From the NCBI GenBank assembly GCA_027063645.1, contig JAMORK010000042.1, positions 1 to 61,670 on the forward strand: DNA of 61,670 bases, read 5' to 3'. The position numbers and the translations under genes were made by a program. This document shows positions 46,267 to 55,247 of this stretch, one piece after another; the stretch's first letter is position 1; each line of letters starts with the position of its first letter. The notes beneath the pieces are model-generated. The model had not been told where the DNA came from, did no database searches, and saw only the letters and a program-made list of their open reading frames with translations. This stretch comes from Sulfurimonas sp. (GTDB taxonomy: Bacteria; Campylobacterota; Campylobacteria; Campylobacterales; Sulfurimonadaceae).

Positions 46267-46554
46267 CTATATTTTCCTTGCTTTAAATAAGCTCTTTAAA
46301 GAGAGATCTTCTAAAAGTTCTATCAATTGGTCATTTCCTACACGAAGTGTTAAATCAATTTTGTCTTTTAACACAAGTTTGTTAAAATATCCAATAACTG
46401 AAGATGTAATAGAGAGAGAATCAACTAGATTCACCACAATACTTTTTTTGTTTGCAACAACTGCATCAATATTTGTCTTTATATCTTGAAAATCATTTAC
46501 TGTTTTGATATTGCCCGTAATGGTTACTATGTTTGAAGAAACCGAAATGTCCAT
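46267..46554 (-). CDS. STAS-domain anti-sigma factor antagonist-like protein
   Basis: The 95-residue protein is a single STAS domain: [20 protein letters not shown] holds the Ser/Thr site expected to be phosphorylated and dephosphorylated, and [16 protein letters not shown] follows. It is the first gene of the three-gene cassette, 55 nt after rarA, and probably the substrate of the encoded phosphatase/kinase. Confidence 0.75.
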   Translation of the reverse strand: MDISVSSNIVTITGNIKTVNDFQDIKTNIDAVVANKKSIVVNLVDSLSITSSVIGYFNKLVLKDKIDLTLRVGNDQLIELLEDLSLKSLFKARKI

Positions 46555-46609
46555 AAAATATCCTTATTTGTTCACTGGTATTACACTATACTAGCAAAAC
46601 TTTTCTGAA

Positions 46610-47785
46610 TTATTTTATATTTTGAAGCCAATCTTTCATTTTTCCCTCATATCCTATCTCTTTAAGCTCTACAAATTGTAAATCTTGTGATAAATACTGC
46701 TGAAAGACATAACCACCGAAGTCATGTGGGTAAAGGTACCCTTGATTATTCTGTGTAATATTGTGAGGAATTTCTAAGATTGTACCCTCTTTAACAGATT
46801 GAAGTGCTTTATTAATTGCCTCATAAGATGCATTTGATTTTGGAGATGCACAAAGGTAAATAACCGCTTGAGCTAAGATGATTCTCGCTTCTGGGTAGCC
46901 TATTTTGCTTACTGATGTCATACATGATGTAGTTAGAGTAAGTGCTTGAGGGTTTGCATTGCCTACATCTTCACTTGCAAGAATTACAAGACGCCGTGCA
47001 ATAAAGTCGGCACTCTCTCCCCCCTCTATAAGGCGAGCCAAGTAGTAGATGGCAGCATTTTCATCACTTCCGCGAATAGATTTGATTAATGCAGAAGTCA
47101 GATCATAATGCACACCAGATTCAGAGCTTCCAGCTGCAAGTGCACTTGGGCGTAAAGATTGGAGCAACTCTTTTGTTATCTTTGTCTCTATATTTGAAGC
47201 AAACTCCAAAAGTTTAAGCATCGCTCTGGCATCACCACCACTTGTCGCTACCAAATACTCCTGTGTTTGCTCATCCATAGTTAAAGACTCTTTTTGCATC
47301 GCTCTTTGCAACAATACTTCTAAAGAGCTATTTGTAATCGCTTTGAGTTCAAATAGCATAGAACGTGAACGAATTGCAGAGGTAAGAGAATAAAAAGGAT
47401 TTTCAGTTGAAGCACCTATCACCAAGACGGAATTATTTTCCATGACAGGAAGCAAAACCTCTTGTTGATTTTTTGCTAAACGATGCACCTCATCTATAAA
47501 AATCAAAGGTTTTTGTAAAGCATTTTTATACTGTTCAAAGATTTTACGAAGTTGGTCTATTTTGAGTGAAGTGGCATTAAATTCATAAAAGGGAAGATCC
47601 ATTGTTGAAGCGATAATACGAGCGATGGAGGTTTTCCCCACCCCTGCTGGACCATAAAAAAAGCTGTGTCCAAGTGCAAACTTTTCACATAAAATGCGAA
47701 GAGGAGCATCTTTAGCACTAAGGTGCTCTTGCCCCACCATATCATCAAAAGTTTTTGGACGAAGTAGCTGGGTAAAATCACTCAC
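46610..47785 (-). CDS. rarA: replication-associated recombination protein A
   Basis: The 391-residue AAA+ ATPase has Walker A GPAGVGKTSIA (about 43-53), Walker B LIFIDEVHRL, sensor region VIGASTENPFYSLTSAIRSR and the C-terminal RarA/MgsA domain (GSDENAAIYYLARLIEGGE). It acts at stalled replication forks. It lies 3 nt after the pseudouridine synthase gene. Confidence 0.93.
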   Translation of the reverse strand: MSDFTQLLRPKTFDDMVGQEHLSAKDAPLRILCEKFALGHSFFYGPAGVGKTSIARIIASTMDLPFYEFNATSLKIDQLRKIFEQYKNALQKPLIFIDEVHRLAKNQQEVLLPVMENNSVLVIGASTENPFYSLTSAIRSRSMLFELKAITNSSLEVLLQRAMQKESLTMDEQTQEYLVATSGGDARAMLKLLEFASNIETKITKELLQSLRPSALAAGSSESGVHYDLTSALIKSIRGSDENAAIYYLARLIEGGESADFIARRLVILASEDVGNANPQALTLTTSCMTSVSKIGYPEARIILAQAVIYLCASPKSNASYEAINKALQSVKEGTILEIPHNITQNNQGYLYPHDFGGYVFQQYLSQDLQFVELKEIGYEGKMKDWLQNIK

Positions 47786-47788
47786 GTT

Positions 47789-48580
47789 CTATTTTTTTCC
47801 TCTTTCTCTTGCTTTTTTCTCTTCAGCTTTTAAAAATTTAAAAAGTGCTGAGTACTCACTACGTGAGAGGTAGCGCGTTTTTCCTGTTGGGAGATTGTTG
47901 AGCTCTACTTCTGCAAAGCTCAGACGTTTAAGGTCTGCTATCTCTGTACCAAAGTGTGCAAAAAATCGACGAAGCTCACGGTTTTTACCCTCAGAAAGAG
48001 CCACTTTCAAAATCGAGTAATTATGATGATTTTTTTGAATTTTATACCCTAAAAACGGTTTAAACTCCATAGATTTTACTTTTGAGTGAGAGTGTGCTCC
48101 AGCAGTTGCATCCTCAAGATACATACCATTAAGCATCGCGTCTTCCATCTCAGAAGTCACTTCCCCTTTAATTTTTATCTTATAAATTCTCTCAAGGTCT
48201 GACTCCATAAGAGCCGTTGCCACACGAGAAGCATCAGTAAGGAGTAATAGCCCTTCAGAAGCAAAGTCTAATCGCCCAACTGGTATAAAATGTTTAAACT
48301 TTTTATCTAAGGTATCGTAGATTGTTTTGCGTCCCTTAGGATCTACTTTTGTTACAAGTTCCCCTTTTGGTTTGTTGTAAACTATAACTGTATATTTTTC
48401 TTGTGGACTTACCTGTTTTCCACTGATGTAAACTACATCAGCACGTTCTTCAATCTGTGTTGCGGGGTTGAGTTCTATCTCACCATTTACTCTTACATAA
48501 CCATCTTGAATGGCCTTATCTGCCTCACGACGTGAGTAAGTTGAGTAGTGTGCTATATATTTGTTTAATCTCATTGACAT
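47789..48580 (-). CDS. 23S rRNA pseudouridine synthase, RluB/RluE type
   Basis: The 263-residue protein has an N-terminal S4 RNA-binding domain (RLNKYIAHYSTYSRREADKAI) and a catalytic domain with the conserved GRLDFASEGLLLLTDAS (catalytic Asp). A GKNRELRRFF segment and a basic tail follow. It isomerises specific uridines in 23S rRNA (RluB class) or related RNA; the target is not certain. It abuts kdsD upstream. Confidence 0.88.
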   Translation of the reverse strand: MSMRLNKYIAHYSTYSRREADKAIQDGYVRVNGEIELNPATQIEERADVVYISGKQVSPQEKYTVIVYNKPKGELVTKVDPKGRKTIYDTLDKKFKHFIPVGRLDFASEGLLLLTDASRVATALMESDLERIYKIKIKGEVTSEMEDAMLNGMYLEDATAGAHSHSKVKSMEFKPFLGYKIQKNHHNYSILKVALSEGKNRELRRFFAHFGTEIADLKRLSFAEVELNNLPTGKTRYLSRSEYSALFKFLKAEEKKARERGKK

Positions 48581-49543
48581 TTAGGAGATTCCTTTTTCTA
48601 TCAGCGTATGAATATGAAGTACGCCTTTAATTTTTTTATCTTCATCTGTGACAACCAAGAGTTGTATCTTTTTTGTCTCTATTAAAACAAGTGCATCTGA
48701 GGCAAGCATATTTTCATCTTCACATACCATAGGGGAGAGTGTTGCATATTTCATAGCATCATCATCAAGTGAAAATTCCTCACTCAATAAGGCACGACGT
48801 ACATCACCATCACTCATAAGAGCAACAAGTTTTTGTTCTTCATCTACTATAAGTACTGTTCCTAAACGCCCTTCACTAATCGCTAAAATGGCATCTTTTA
48901 CCTTGGCATCTTTTGCTATGATAGGAAGATTTTTACTCTGCATAAGGTTGGAAACTTTTACAAAAAGTTTTTTACCCAAAGCTCCACCAGGGTGAAACGA
49001 AGCAAAGTCAGATTTTTGAAAATTACGTGCTTTCATTAAACATACGGCAAGTGCATCACCAAGTGCTAAAGTAAGTGTTGTAGAACTTGTTGGAGCTGTA
49101 TCTATAGGGCATGCTTCTTTAAGAACATTAAGCTCTATCACCATATCGCTAAAAGAACCAAGAGTAGAGTTTCTATCTCTTGTCATCCCTATAAGTGGTG
49201 CACCAAAACGTTTTATGTGTGGGAGTATTGAGCTAAGCTCTTCACTCTCACCAGAGTAACTAATGCCTATAACAACATCATTAACCCCTATCATCCCTAA
49301 ATCACCATGAAGTGCTTCTGTGGGATGAAGAAAAAAGCTTGGCGTTCCAGTGGAAGCAAAAGTTGCTGCCATCTTTGCACCTATGAGTCCACTCTTACCA
49401 ACACCTGTGATAATAAGCTTCCCTTTGCAGTTTAAAATAACATCAACAGCCTTGTCAAAAACATCGTCAATCAGCTTCATTGCATGAAGGAGAGTCTCCG
49501 CTTCTATTTGTAAGGTTTCTTGTGCAATTGTTTTATAATTCAT
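48581..49543 (-). CDS. kdsD: arabinose-5-phosphate isomerase
   Basis: The 320-residue protein has an N-terminal SIS domain (ITGVGKSGLIGAKMAATFAS, then HPTEALHGDLGMIG) and two C-terminal CBS domains (about 205-320). It converts ribulose-5-P to arabinose-5-P for KDO and lipopolysaccharide synthesis. The length is standard. The ATG at 49543 is preceded by a perfect-armed palindrome that would bury its ribosome binding site. Confidence 0.92.
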   Translation of the reverse strand: MNYKTIAQETLQIEAETLLHAMKLIDDVFDKAVDVILNCKGKLIITGVGKSGLIGAKMAATFASTGTPSFFLHPTEALHGDLGMIGVNDVVIGISYSGESEELSSILPHIKRFGAPLIGMTRDRNSTLGSFSDMVIELNVLKEACPIDTAPTSSTTLTLALGDALAVCLMKARNFQKSDFASFHPGGALGKKLFVKVSNLMQSKNLPIIAKDAKVKDAILAISEGRLGTVLIVDEEQKLVALMSDGDVRRALLSEEFSLDDDAMKYATLSPMVCEDENMLASDALVLIETKKIQLLVVTDEDKKIKGVLHIHTLIEKGIS

Positions 49544-49560
49544 AAAGGTATTATACCTTT
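49544..49560. repeat. palindrome at the kdsD/ATPase divergent junction
   Basis: AAAGGTAT-T-ATACCTTT has perfect 8-bp arms around one base and touches the kdsD start codon. In kdsD mRNA it would form a stem covering AAGG. It might alternatively be an operator shared by the two divergent genes. Confidence 0.5.
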
Positions 49561-49613
49561 TTTATCTTACTAAGATATAATGCTTAAAAATATAATTTAT
49601 AAGAGGAGTCACA

Positions 49614-50348
49614 ATGAGAAACACTATTGGTAAATATGTAGACACTATAAACACTTTAAAACTCGAAGACAGAGTACTCAATCATAACACTCTCATCCTT
49701 GGTGAACAAGGCTCAGGAAAAACAAATCTAGCTTGTAAAATCAGAAATTTTGCAATCGACAAGGGTGTTCCAACACTCTATATGGATTTTTCAGATTCAC
49801 ATGAAGAAGAAGTTGAACTTCGCTACAAAGACAAGCATTTCAACTATATCAAATTTAGTGATACTCCTGAATTTGACCAAGAGTTTGCACAACTTATCAA
49901 AGAGAAAAAACATATCTATATGGCAGTTGATCCTAAAAACTTTTCAGGAAAAAAAGATCAAAAAAGTAAACTTTCACAAAGTATCTCACAAGAAGATCTT
50001 CTTGAAAACTACTACTACTTTTTTCACGATATTGAAAATCTTAACGGTTTTTACACAAAATTTGAAGACTTTTTACTCTATATGCTTGGATTTATTAACC
50101 TCCAGAAACATGGGTTTACATTTTTAGCACAACCCCATGCAACATTTGAAAATCCACATCTAAAACTGCTATTTTCATTTCTTTACCTTGGAAAATGTTC
50201 TAATGCTGACTATTACAACACAGCAATCTTAAAAACACTGACAAAAAATAAGTTTTATTACCAGTACAGAACAGATCATCCTACTCTTCTTTTTAATGAC
50301 ATAAAAAGTAATATTGTAGAGATTGACGAGTATATTATAGAAGATTAA
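49614..50348 (+). CDS. P-loop ATPase, HerA/FtsK-like
   Basis: The 244-residue protein has a Walker A motif (LILGEQGSGKTNLA, about 27-40) and a downstream strand with IYMAVDPKNF. It resembles the ATP-binding half of HerA/VirB4-type proteins but is shorter than a full helicase and shows no clear second domain. Walker B and arginine-finger residues cannot be placed with confidence. AAGAGGAG precedes ATG. It is 1 nt upstream of nnr, so the two are one transcription unit. Confidence 0.6.
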   Translation: MRNTIGKYVDTINTLKLEDRVLNHNTLILGEQGSGKTNLACKIRNFAIDKGVPTLYMDFSDSHEEEVELRYKDKHFNYIKFSDTPEFDQEFAQLIKEKKHIYMAVDPKNFSGKKDQKSKLSQSISQEDLLENYYYFFHDIENLNGFYTKFEDFLLYMLGFINLQKHGFTFLAQPHATFENPHLKLLFSFLYLGKCSNADYYNTAILKTLTKNKFYYQYRTDHPTLLFNDIKSNIVEIDEYIIED

Positions 50349-50349
50349 A

Positions 50350-51750
50350 ATGCAAAATCTTTTTGATGAAGTGGGCTCTCTCGATAAGCGATGCTACAAA
50401 CAATTTCATCTAAGTGAAGATATTTTAATGGAACATGCCGCTGAGGGGATGGCATCGTTCATTCGCCATAAATTCTCTCAAAATTCAAAAATCATTATTG
50501 TCTGCGGAAGTGGTAACAACGGTGCCGATGGGATTGCCCTTTCACGTTTACTCCATAAAGATTTTAATGTTTCACTTCTTCAAGCCAAAAAAATTAAATC
50601 TCCCATGGCACTTCTTCAAACCAAACGCAGCCAAACACTTGAGATACCATACATAAACACCATCGAAAAATGTGATCTAATTGTTGATGCCTTAGTTGGA
50701 ACAGGGTTTAACGGTGAACTTAATACTGAACTCTCTTCACTTATGCAAACATTAAACGCCACCGATGCTTTTAAAATAGCCTGCGATATCCCCTCAGGTA
50801 TCAACTCTAACGGCAACTGTGCTAAAGATACTTTTGTAGCAGATACAACACTCACAATGGGAGCTTTAAAAAAATCACTCTTTTTAGATGAAGCCAAAGA
50901 TTTTGTAGGTGCAATTGAGGTGATTGACCTTGGACTCTCACGTTTTATATATGAGAGAGACTCCTCTTGGAAACTTTTAGATTTTGCAGATATGCAACTC
51001 CCATTTAGAGCACAAAAAAACTCTCATAAAGGATGTTTTGGGCATCTTGGTATCGCCTGTGGAGAGAAATCTGGTGCTGCAATTATGAGTGGACTTGCTG
51101 CCTTAAACTTTGGAGCAGGTCTTCTTACTCTTGTAGGGTATGAGAATGAGCAAACACTCCATCTTCCCTACTCTCTCATGTATGCACACTCTCTTCCATC
51201 CACCTCAACAGCTCTTGCATGCGGTATGGGTTTAGGAACTGAATTTAGTGATGCTGAGTTGTCAAAGTTCTTAAATAATCAACTTCCACTTATCGTAGAT
51301 GCAGATATATTTCACATGCAATGTATACAAGAGATTCTCAAACGCGATAAGCTTGTACTCACCCCACATCCTAAAGAGTTTTGTGCTCTTCTAAAGAGAT
51401 TGAACCTTGCAGATATAAGTGTAGAAGAACTTCAAAAAGGTCGTTTTAGATATGTAGAACTATTTTGTCAAAACTATCCAAATGCAGTACTTCTTCTCAA
51501 AGGTGCCAATGTCATTATAGGTCAAGCTGAAAAGTTTTTCATCAATCCACATGGGAGCGCAAAGCTTGCTAAAGGCGGCAGCGGTGATGTTCTCTCAGGA
51601 CTGATAGGTGCACTTTTAGCACAAGGGTACTCGCCACTTAATGCGACTATTTCTGCCTCATTAGCCCATACAAAACTGGCTCAAAACTACACTGGTGCTG
51701 ATTTTTCTCTTACACCAGATGATTTGATACAAGGCATAGGTGATCTCTAA
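50350..51750 (+). CDS. nnr: bifunctional NAD(P)H-hydrate epimerase/dehydratase
   Basis: The 466-residue fusion repairs damaged NADH and NADPH. The N-terminal epimerase (YjeF_N, about 1-205) has VCGSGNNGADGIALSRLL. The C-terminal ADP-dependent dehydratase (about 215-466, ribokinase-like) has LTPHPKEFCALL and LAKGGSGDVLSGLIGALLAQG. The two-domain arrangement is the common bacterial one. Confidence 0.92.
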   Translation: MQNLFDEVGSLDKRCYKQFHLSEDILMEHAAEGMASFIRHKFSQNSKIIIVCGSGNNGADGIALSRLLHKDFNVSLLQAKKIKSPMALLQTKRSQTLEIPYINTIEKCDLIVDALVGTGFNGELNTELSSLMQTLNATDAFKIACDIPSGINSNGNCAKDTFVADTTLTMGALKKSLFLDEAKDFVGAIEVIDLGLSRFIYERDSSWKLLDFADMQLPFRAQKNSHKGCFGHLGIACGEKSGAAIMSGLAALNFGAGLLTLVGYENEQTLHLPYSLMYAHSLPSTSTALACGMGLGTEFSDAELSKFLNNQLPLIVDADIFHMQCIQEILKRDKLVLTPHPKEFCALLKRLNLADISVEELQKGRFRYVELFCQNYPNAVLLLKGANVIIGQAEKFFINPHGSAKLAKGGSGDVLSGLIGALLAQGYSPLNATISASLAHTKLAQNYTGADFSLTPDDLIQGIGDL

Positions 51751-51800
51751 GATAGCTTATGTTATAAATCACTAATTAATATAATACTAGGAAAAGTACA

Positions 51801-52580
51801 ATGGATAACATTTTAAAAATTGGAAAATATGAGCTAGGCTCACGTTTAATCGTTGGAAGTGGTAAATATGACTCTTTTGAAACTACAAAAGCAGCAACAC
51901 TGGCATCTGGAAGTGAGCTTATCACTGTAGCCGTTCGCCGTTTAAACATCACAGACCCAGATAAAGAGAACTTAAGAGATACTTTTGCAGGAACAAATGT
52001 AAAATTTCTTCCAAACTCAGCCGGATGTGTAACTGCTGAAGAAGCAATCACAACTTTTCGTCTTACTCGTGAAGCAACGGGGATTGACCTTATCAAACTT
52101 GAGGTGATAGGCGATACACAAAAAACTCTTTATCCTGATGTTTTAGAAACTATAAAAGCTTGTGAAGTACTCTCTAAAGATGGCTTTACAATCATGGCAT
52201 ATACTTCAGACGATCCTATCATGGCAAAACGCTTAGAAGATGCTGGTGCTCATGCTATCATGCCTCTTGCTGCACCTATTGGTTCTGGTCTTGGAATTCA
52301 AAACCCTTACAATGTTGTTTTTGTTAAAGAGGCTGTAAATCTTCCTATCATTGTAGATGCAGGTATAGGCTGTGCGAGTGATGCAGCATATGCGATGGAA
52401 CTTGGTGCTGATGGTGTTTTAACAAACACTGCAATCGCTCAAGCACAAAACCCAATGATTATGGCTGAAGCTATGAAACATGCTGTTATCGCTGGTCGTA
52501 TGAGCTACTTAGCTGGTCGTATACCAAAAAAACCTTATGCTACTGCATCAAGCCCAGTTAATGGAATGATTCAGTTCTAA
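51801..52580 (+). CDS. thiG: thiazole synthase
   Basis: The 259-residue TIM-barrel enzyme makes the thiazole moiety of thiamine. Visible hallmarks are [29 protein letters not shown] (with the Schiff-base Lys), [17 protein letters not shown] and [21 protein letters not shown] precedes ATG. No TPP riboswitch fits in the 50-nt leader. thiS and thiF are not in the window, so it stands apart from other thi genes. Confidence 0.95.
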   Translation: MDNILKIGKYELGSRLIVGSGKYDSFETTKAATLASGSELITVAVRRLNITDPDKENLRDTFAGTNVKFLPNSAGCVTAEEAITTFRLTREATGIDLIKLEVIGDTQKTLYPDVLETIKACEVLSKDGFTIMAYTSDDPIMAKRLEDAGAHAIMPLAAPIGSGLGIQNPYNVVFVKEAVNLPIIVDAGIGCASDAAYAMELGADGVLTNTAIAQAQNPMIMAEAMKHAVIAGRMSYLAGRIPKKPYATASSPVNGMIQF

Positions 52581-52605
52581 GTAAAAGTCTTTCAGACTTT
52601 TACTT
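52579..52605. terminator. strong hairpin after thiG
   Basis: AAGTAAAAGTC and GACTTTTACTT form a perfect 11-bp stem with a TTTCA loop. It starts inside the thiG stop codon and ends just before the convergent gene's stop. There is no long T-run, but its place between two convergent genes supports a shared transcription end. Confidence 0.65.
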
Positions 52606-52607
52606 CA

Positions 52608-52808
52608 CTAATGAGATCGAGCTAAAGCTGCAAAATCGACCTCTTGAGACTTTTCCTCTTGGCGTTTTTTATCCTCTTCATAACTCCCACTTGTAAAGAT
52701 ATACTCATGTTTTCCCTTGTTAAGAATACACCCTTTTATACCAGGAGCACAAGGAACATCTAAAAGTTTGCAGTGCCCTTTAAAATCATGTTGACATGTC
52801 CAACCCAT
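52608..52808 (-). CDS. small four-cysteine protein of unknown function
   Basis: The 66-residue protein has four cysteines at C5, C13, C20 and C27 in a short N-terminal module (WTCQHDFKGHC, VPCAPGIKGC) and a charged C-terminal tail (EEDKKRQEEKSQEVDF). The spacing could bind one zinc or iron-sulfur cluster. No family is recognised. It lies 4 nt after the 91-residue gene. Confidence 0.6.
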   Translation of the reverse strand: MGWTCQHDFKGHCKLLDVPCAPGIKGCILNKGKHEYIFTSGSYEEDKKRQEEKSQEVDFAALARSH

Positions 52809-52812
52809 CGAT

Positions 52813-53088
52813 TTATCCTTGAAATTTTTCAGAGAGATGTGTCATCAAAAGTAATTGTCCCATACCTTCAAAAAATTTCTCTACCCCCATATTATCAGCT
52901 TCAAGTGCTTTTTGTAAGGCGGAGAGAAAAACAAGTTGGGACTCCTCTGAAGCTTGCATATAAGTGTCTATAATATACTCAAAACTAAAAGTATGCATTT
53001 TGCCATTGACATCAAAATCTATCTCTGAAAATATATCTATATTGTTCTCTAAAAGAATTTTTTTACACTCTTGGGCTATCTTATTCAT
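52813..53088 (-). CDS. small helical protein of unknown function
   Basis: The 91-residue acidic protein has no cysteine-rich motif or signal peptide apart from one internal Cys. The visible pattern is EIDFDVNGKMHTFSFEYIIDTYMQAS followed by two amphipathic helices. It sits directly after the transporter gene (abutting) and 4 nt before the four-cysteine gene. The three probably form one unit. Confidence 0.5.
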   Translation of the reverse strand: MNKIAQECKKILLENNIDIFSEIDFDVNGKMHTFSFEYIIDTYMQASEESQLVFLSALQKALEADNMGVEKFFEGMGQLLLMTHLSEKFQG

Positions 53089-54426
53089 CTATATAACCCC
53101 CATCAAAGAGAGAAGTACCACAAACATGGCTACTGGAGTGATGTAACGAAGAGAAAAATACCAAGTATCAAATGCCCACTTTAACTGTGGTTTCATCACC
53201 GATTCTATTTGCTCTTTTGGCATTATAAAACCTACAAACACAGCCATGATAAATCCACCAACAGGGAGCATAATAGCTGCTGTTACATAATCTACCCAAT
53301 CAAAGAAGTTTTTTCCTCCCCAAGTGAGAAGCTCTTTATAATCATCTATATTTGAAAGAAGTGCCACAATACCGACAAGATAAAAGAACAGACCCATAAG
53401 GATAGAAGCTCTTAAACGCGACCAAGAAAACCTGTCTATAAAATACTGTACCATCGGTTCAACCAAAGAGACAGAGGAGGTAAGCCCAGCAAAAGCAAGA
53501 GCGATGAAGAAAAGTACTGCAAACACATTACCTAAAATACCCATCTCATAAAATGCAGCAGGTAAAGAGATAAATACCAAACCAGGACCTTTTGCAGGAC
53601 CTGAACCATACTGATAAAGAAAAGTAAAAAGCATTAAACCTGCAACAATAGCTATAGATGTATCTAAAAAAACAACCCAAAAAGCATTTTTCACAAGATT
53701 TGAGCCTTTTTCCATTGATGCTGAGTAGGTCATAATTGCACCCATACCTAAAGAGAGTGTAAAAAAGGCATGCCCTACAGCAACCACAAAGGCATTAGAA
53801 TCAATCTTCGACCAATCAGGCGAAAACATAAACTCAACAGCCTGAGAGAAAGCTCCTAGTGTCGTAGCATAGAGAAACATACCGGCTAAAATGATCATAA
53901 GCATCGGCATAAGTACTAAGTTCATCTTCTCAATACCACCCTTAATACCCTTTGTTAAAATATACGTGATCCAAACAAAAGAGATAGTGTGGTAAAGCAG
54001 TTGTGTCCATATATCACTATGAAGCATATAAGTGAATGTTGCTTCAGCCTCTTTGACATTGGCAGGCAAAGTTGTTAAAGAGGTAACAATATAATGAAGA
54101 ATCCAGCCAATAACCACCGAGTAAAAAATCATAATAAACAAACCAGCAAGTGCTTGAAAACCACCAAATTTCCAAAGATGCTTGTTGACAGGTGCCAACT
54201 CTTCAAAAGATGTCACAGTATCTCGTCTACCAAGATACCCTATAAGCATCTCTGCAATCATAATTGAAAAACCAATGAGTAAAACAGTAAAAAGATAAAC
54301 AAGAACGAAAGCCCCGCCCCCATACTCACCTGCAATATAAGGAAACTTCCATATATTTCCAAGGCCGACGGCTGAACCTGCTGCTGCTAAAATAAATCCA
54401 ATTCTACTAAATCTTGCTATCTTCAT
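53089..54426 (-). CDS. sodium-dependent transporter, NSS (LeuT-like) family
   Basis: The 445-residue protein has about 11-12 helices and the NSS N-terminus FSRIGFILAAAGSAVGLGNIWKFPYIAGEYGGG (cited in part: GSAVGLGNIWKFPYIA). The unwound TM1 and TM6 are expected to bind Na+ and an amino acid or amine. The substrate is not predictable. I set the start at ATG 54426, where AGGAAA lies upstream and the text fits the family. A longer open frame to 54507 would add 27 unconserved residues and run into the tRNA promoter. Confidence 0.88.
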   Translation of the reverse strand: MKIARFSRIGFILAAAGSAVGLGNIWKFPYIAGEYGGGAFVLVYLFTVLLIGFSIMIAEMLIGYLGRRDTVTSFEELAPVNKHLWKFGGFQALAGLFIMIFYSVVIGWILHYIVTSLTTLPANVKEAEATFTYMLHSDIWTQLLYHTISFVWITYILTKGIKGGIEKMNLVLMPMLMIILAGMFLYATTLGAFSQAVEFMFSPDWSKIDSNAFVVAVGHAFFTLSLGMGAIMTYSASMEKGSNLVKNAFWVVFLDTSIAIVAGLMLFTFLYQYGSGPAKGPGLVFISLPAAFYEMGILGNVFAVLFFIALAFAGLTSSVSLVEPMVQYFIDRFSWSRLRASILMGLFFYLVGIVALLSNIDDYKELLTWGGKNFFDWVDYVTAAIMLPVGGFIMAVFVGFIMPKEQIESVMKPQLKWAFDTWYFSLRYITPVAMFVVLLSLMGVI

Positions 54427-54500
54427 ATAATATTTTCCTATTTTTATTAAACAGATTATACTTAAATTATCTTTTTTTTTAAAGAAATTGGTAAATACTA

Positions 54501-54529
54501 TTGACATTTAGATGTTAATTAACTATAAT
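54501..54529 (+). promoter_or_regulatory. consensus sigma70 promoter of the tRNA operon
   Basis: TTGACA (54501-54506) and TATAAT (54524-54529) are both perfect consensus and are separated by exactly 17 nt. Transcription should begin near 54536, about 36 nt before tRNA-Pro. Confidence 0.85.
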
Positions 54530-54571
54530 TCCGGCTCATTAATCGGATGTTTGTTTGATTTTTGTGTAGGT

Positions 54572-54649
54572 CGGGGTGTAGCTCAGTATGGTTAGAGTAC
54601 CTGGTTTGGGACCAGGGGGCCGAAGGTTCGAGTCCTTTCACCCCGACCA
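54572..54649 (+). tRNA. tRNA-Pro (TGG)
   Basis: The acceptor arms CGGGGTG/CACCCCG pair fully, the anticodon loop is TTTGGGA with anticodon TGG, and a T-arm GGTTCGAGTCC and an encoded CCA are present. Confidence 0.95.
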
Positions 54650-54684
54650 CTTTAAAATTACAATTATATTTTAGACTTAAACAT

Positions 54685-54762
54685 GGTGGGATTAGCTCAG
54701 CTGGTTAGAGCACTGGTTTGTGGTGCCGGGGGTCGCGGGTTCGAATCCCGTATCCCACCCCA
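54685..54762 (+). tRNA. tRNA-His (GTG)
   Basis: The anticodon loop TTGTGGT gives GTG. The acceptor stem is eight pairs long (GGTGGGAT/ATCCCACC), so the extra 5' G typical of tRNA-His is encoded opposite C73. CCA is encoded. Confidence 0.95.
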
Positions 54763-54803
54763 TTTTTTAAAATATAAACTACGATAATATATAAAATATA
54801 GTA

Positions 54804-54880
54804 GCGTCCGTGGCTCAACTGGATAGAGTTTCGGATTTCGGCTCCGAGGGTTATAGGTTCGAATCCTATCGGGCGTACCA
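54804..54880 (+). tRNA. tRNA-Arg (TCG)
   Basis: The anticodon stem TCGGA/TCCGA encloses the loop TTTCGGC, giving anticodon TCG. The acceptor GCGTCCG/CGGGCGT has two G-U pairs. T-loop GGTTCGAATCC and CCA are encoded. TCG instead of the frequent ACG is worth a check. Confidence 0.93.
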
Positions 54881-54892
54881 TATTTAACTGAT

Positions 54893-54969
<77 letters not shown>

Positions 54970-55019
54970 CTGCATTTTTTATGTTATCATGTCAGAAGTG
55001 ACGTTAAAAACTTATCCAC

Positions 55020-55104
55020 GCGGACGTGGTGAAATTGGTAGACACGCCAGACTTAGGATCTGGTGCCGCAAGGTGTGAAGGTTCAAGTCCTTTCGTCCGC
55101 ACCA
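55020..55104 (+). tRNA. tRNA-Leu (TAG)
   Basis: This class II tRNA has the long variable arm (GTGCCGCAAGGTGTGA region). The anticodon stem CCAGA/TCTGG encloses CTTAGGA, giving TAG. Acceptor GCGGACG/CGTCCGC and CCA are encoded. Confidence 0.95.
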
Positions 55105-55126
55105 TCCCTTAATTATATAACTTCAA

Positions 55127-55148
55127 GAGATTTAAATCTCATTTTTTC
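55127..55148 (+). terminator. possible terminator of the tRNA operon
   Basis: GAGATTTAAATCTC (55127-55140) is a perfect palindrome followed by ATTTTTTC. The stem is short and AT-rich, but the T-run and location 22 nt after tRNA-Leu fit a terminator. Confidence 0.5.
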
Positions 55149-55247
55149 TTACACTATATGGTCAATACTATCAAGTAAATAATCTTATTTTTATCTTAAA
55201 CTCAAACCTTTTTTTATAATCTCAATATGTTTACCTTCTTAGGAGTA

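Noticed and set aside
51751-51800. TPP riboswitch before thiG
   Set aside because: The leader is only 50 nt and lacks the conserved TPP riboswitch core.
54427-54507. Longer N-terminus for the NSS transporter
   Set aside because: The extra 27 residues are not family-like and would read into the perfect tRNA promoter; ATG 54426 has its own ribosome binding site.
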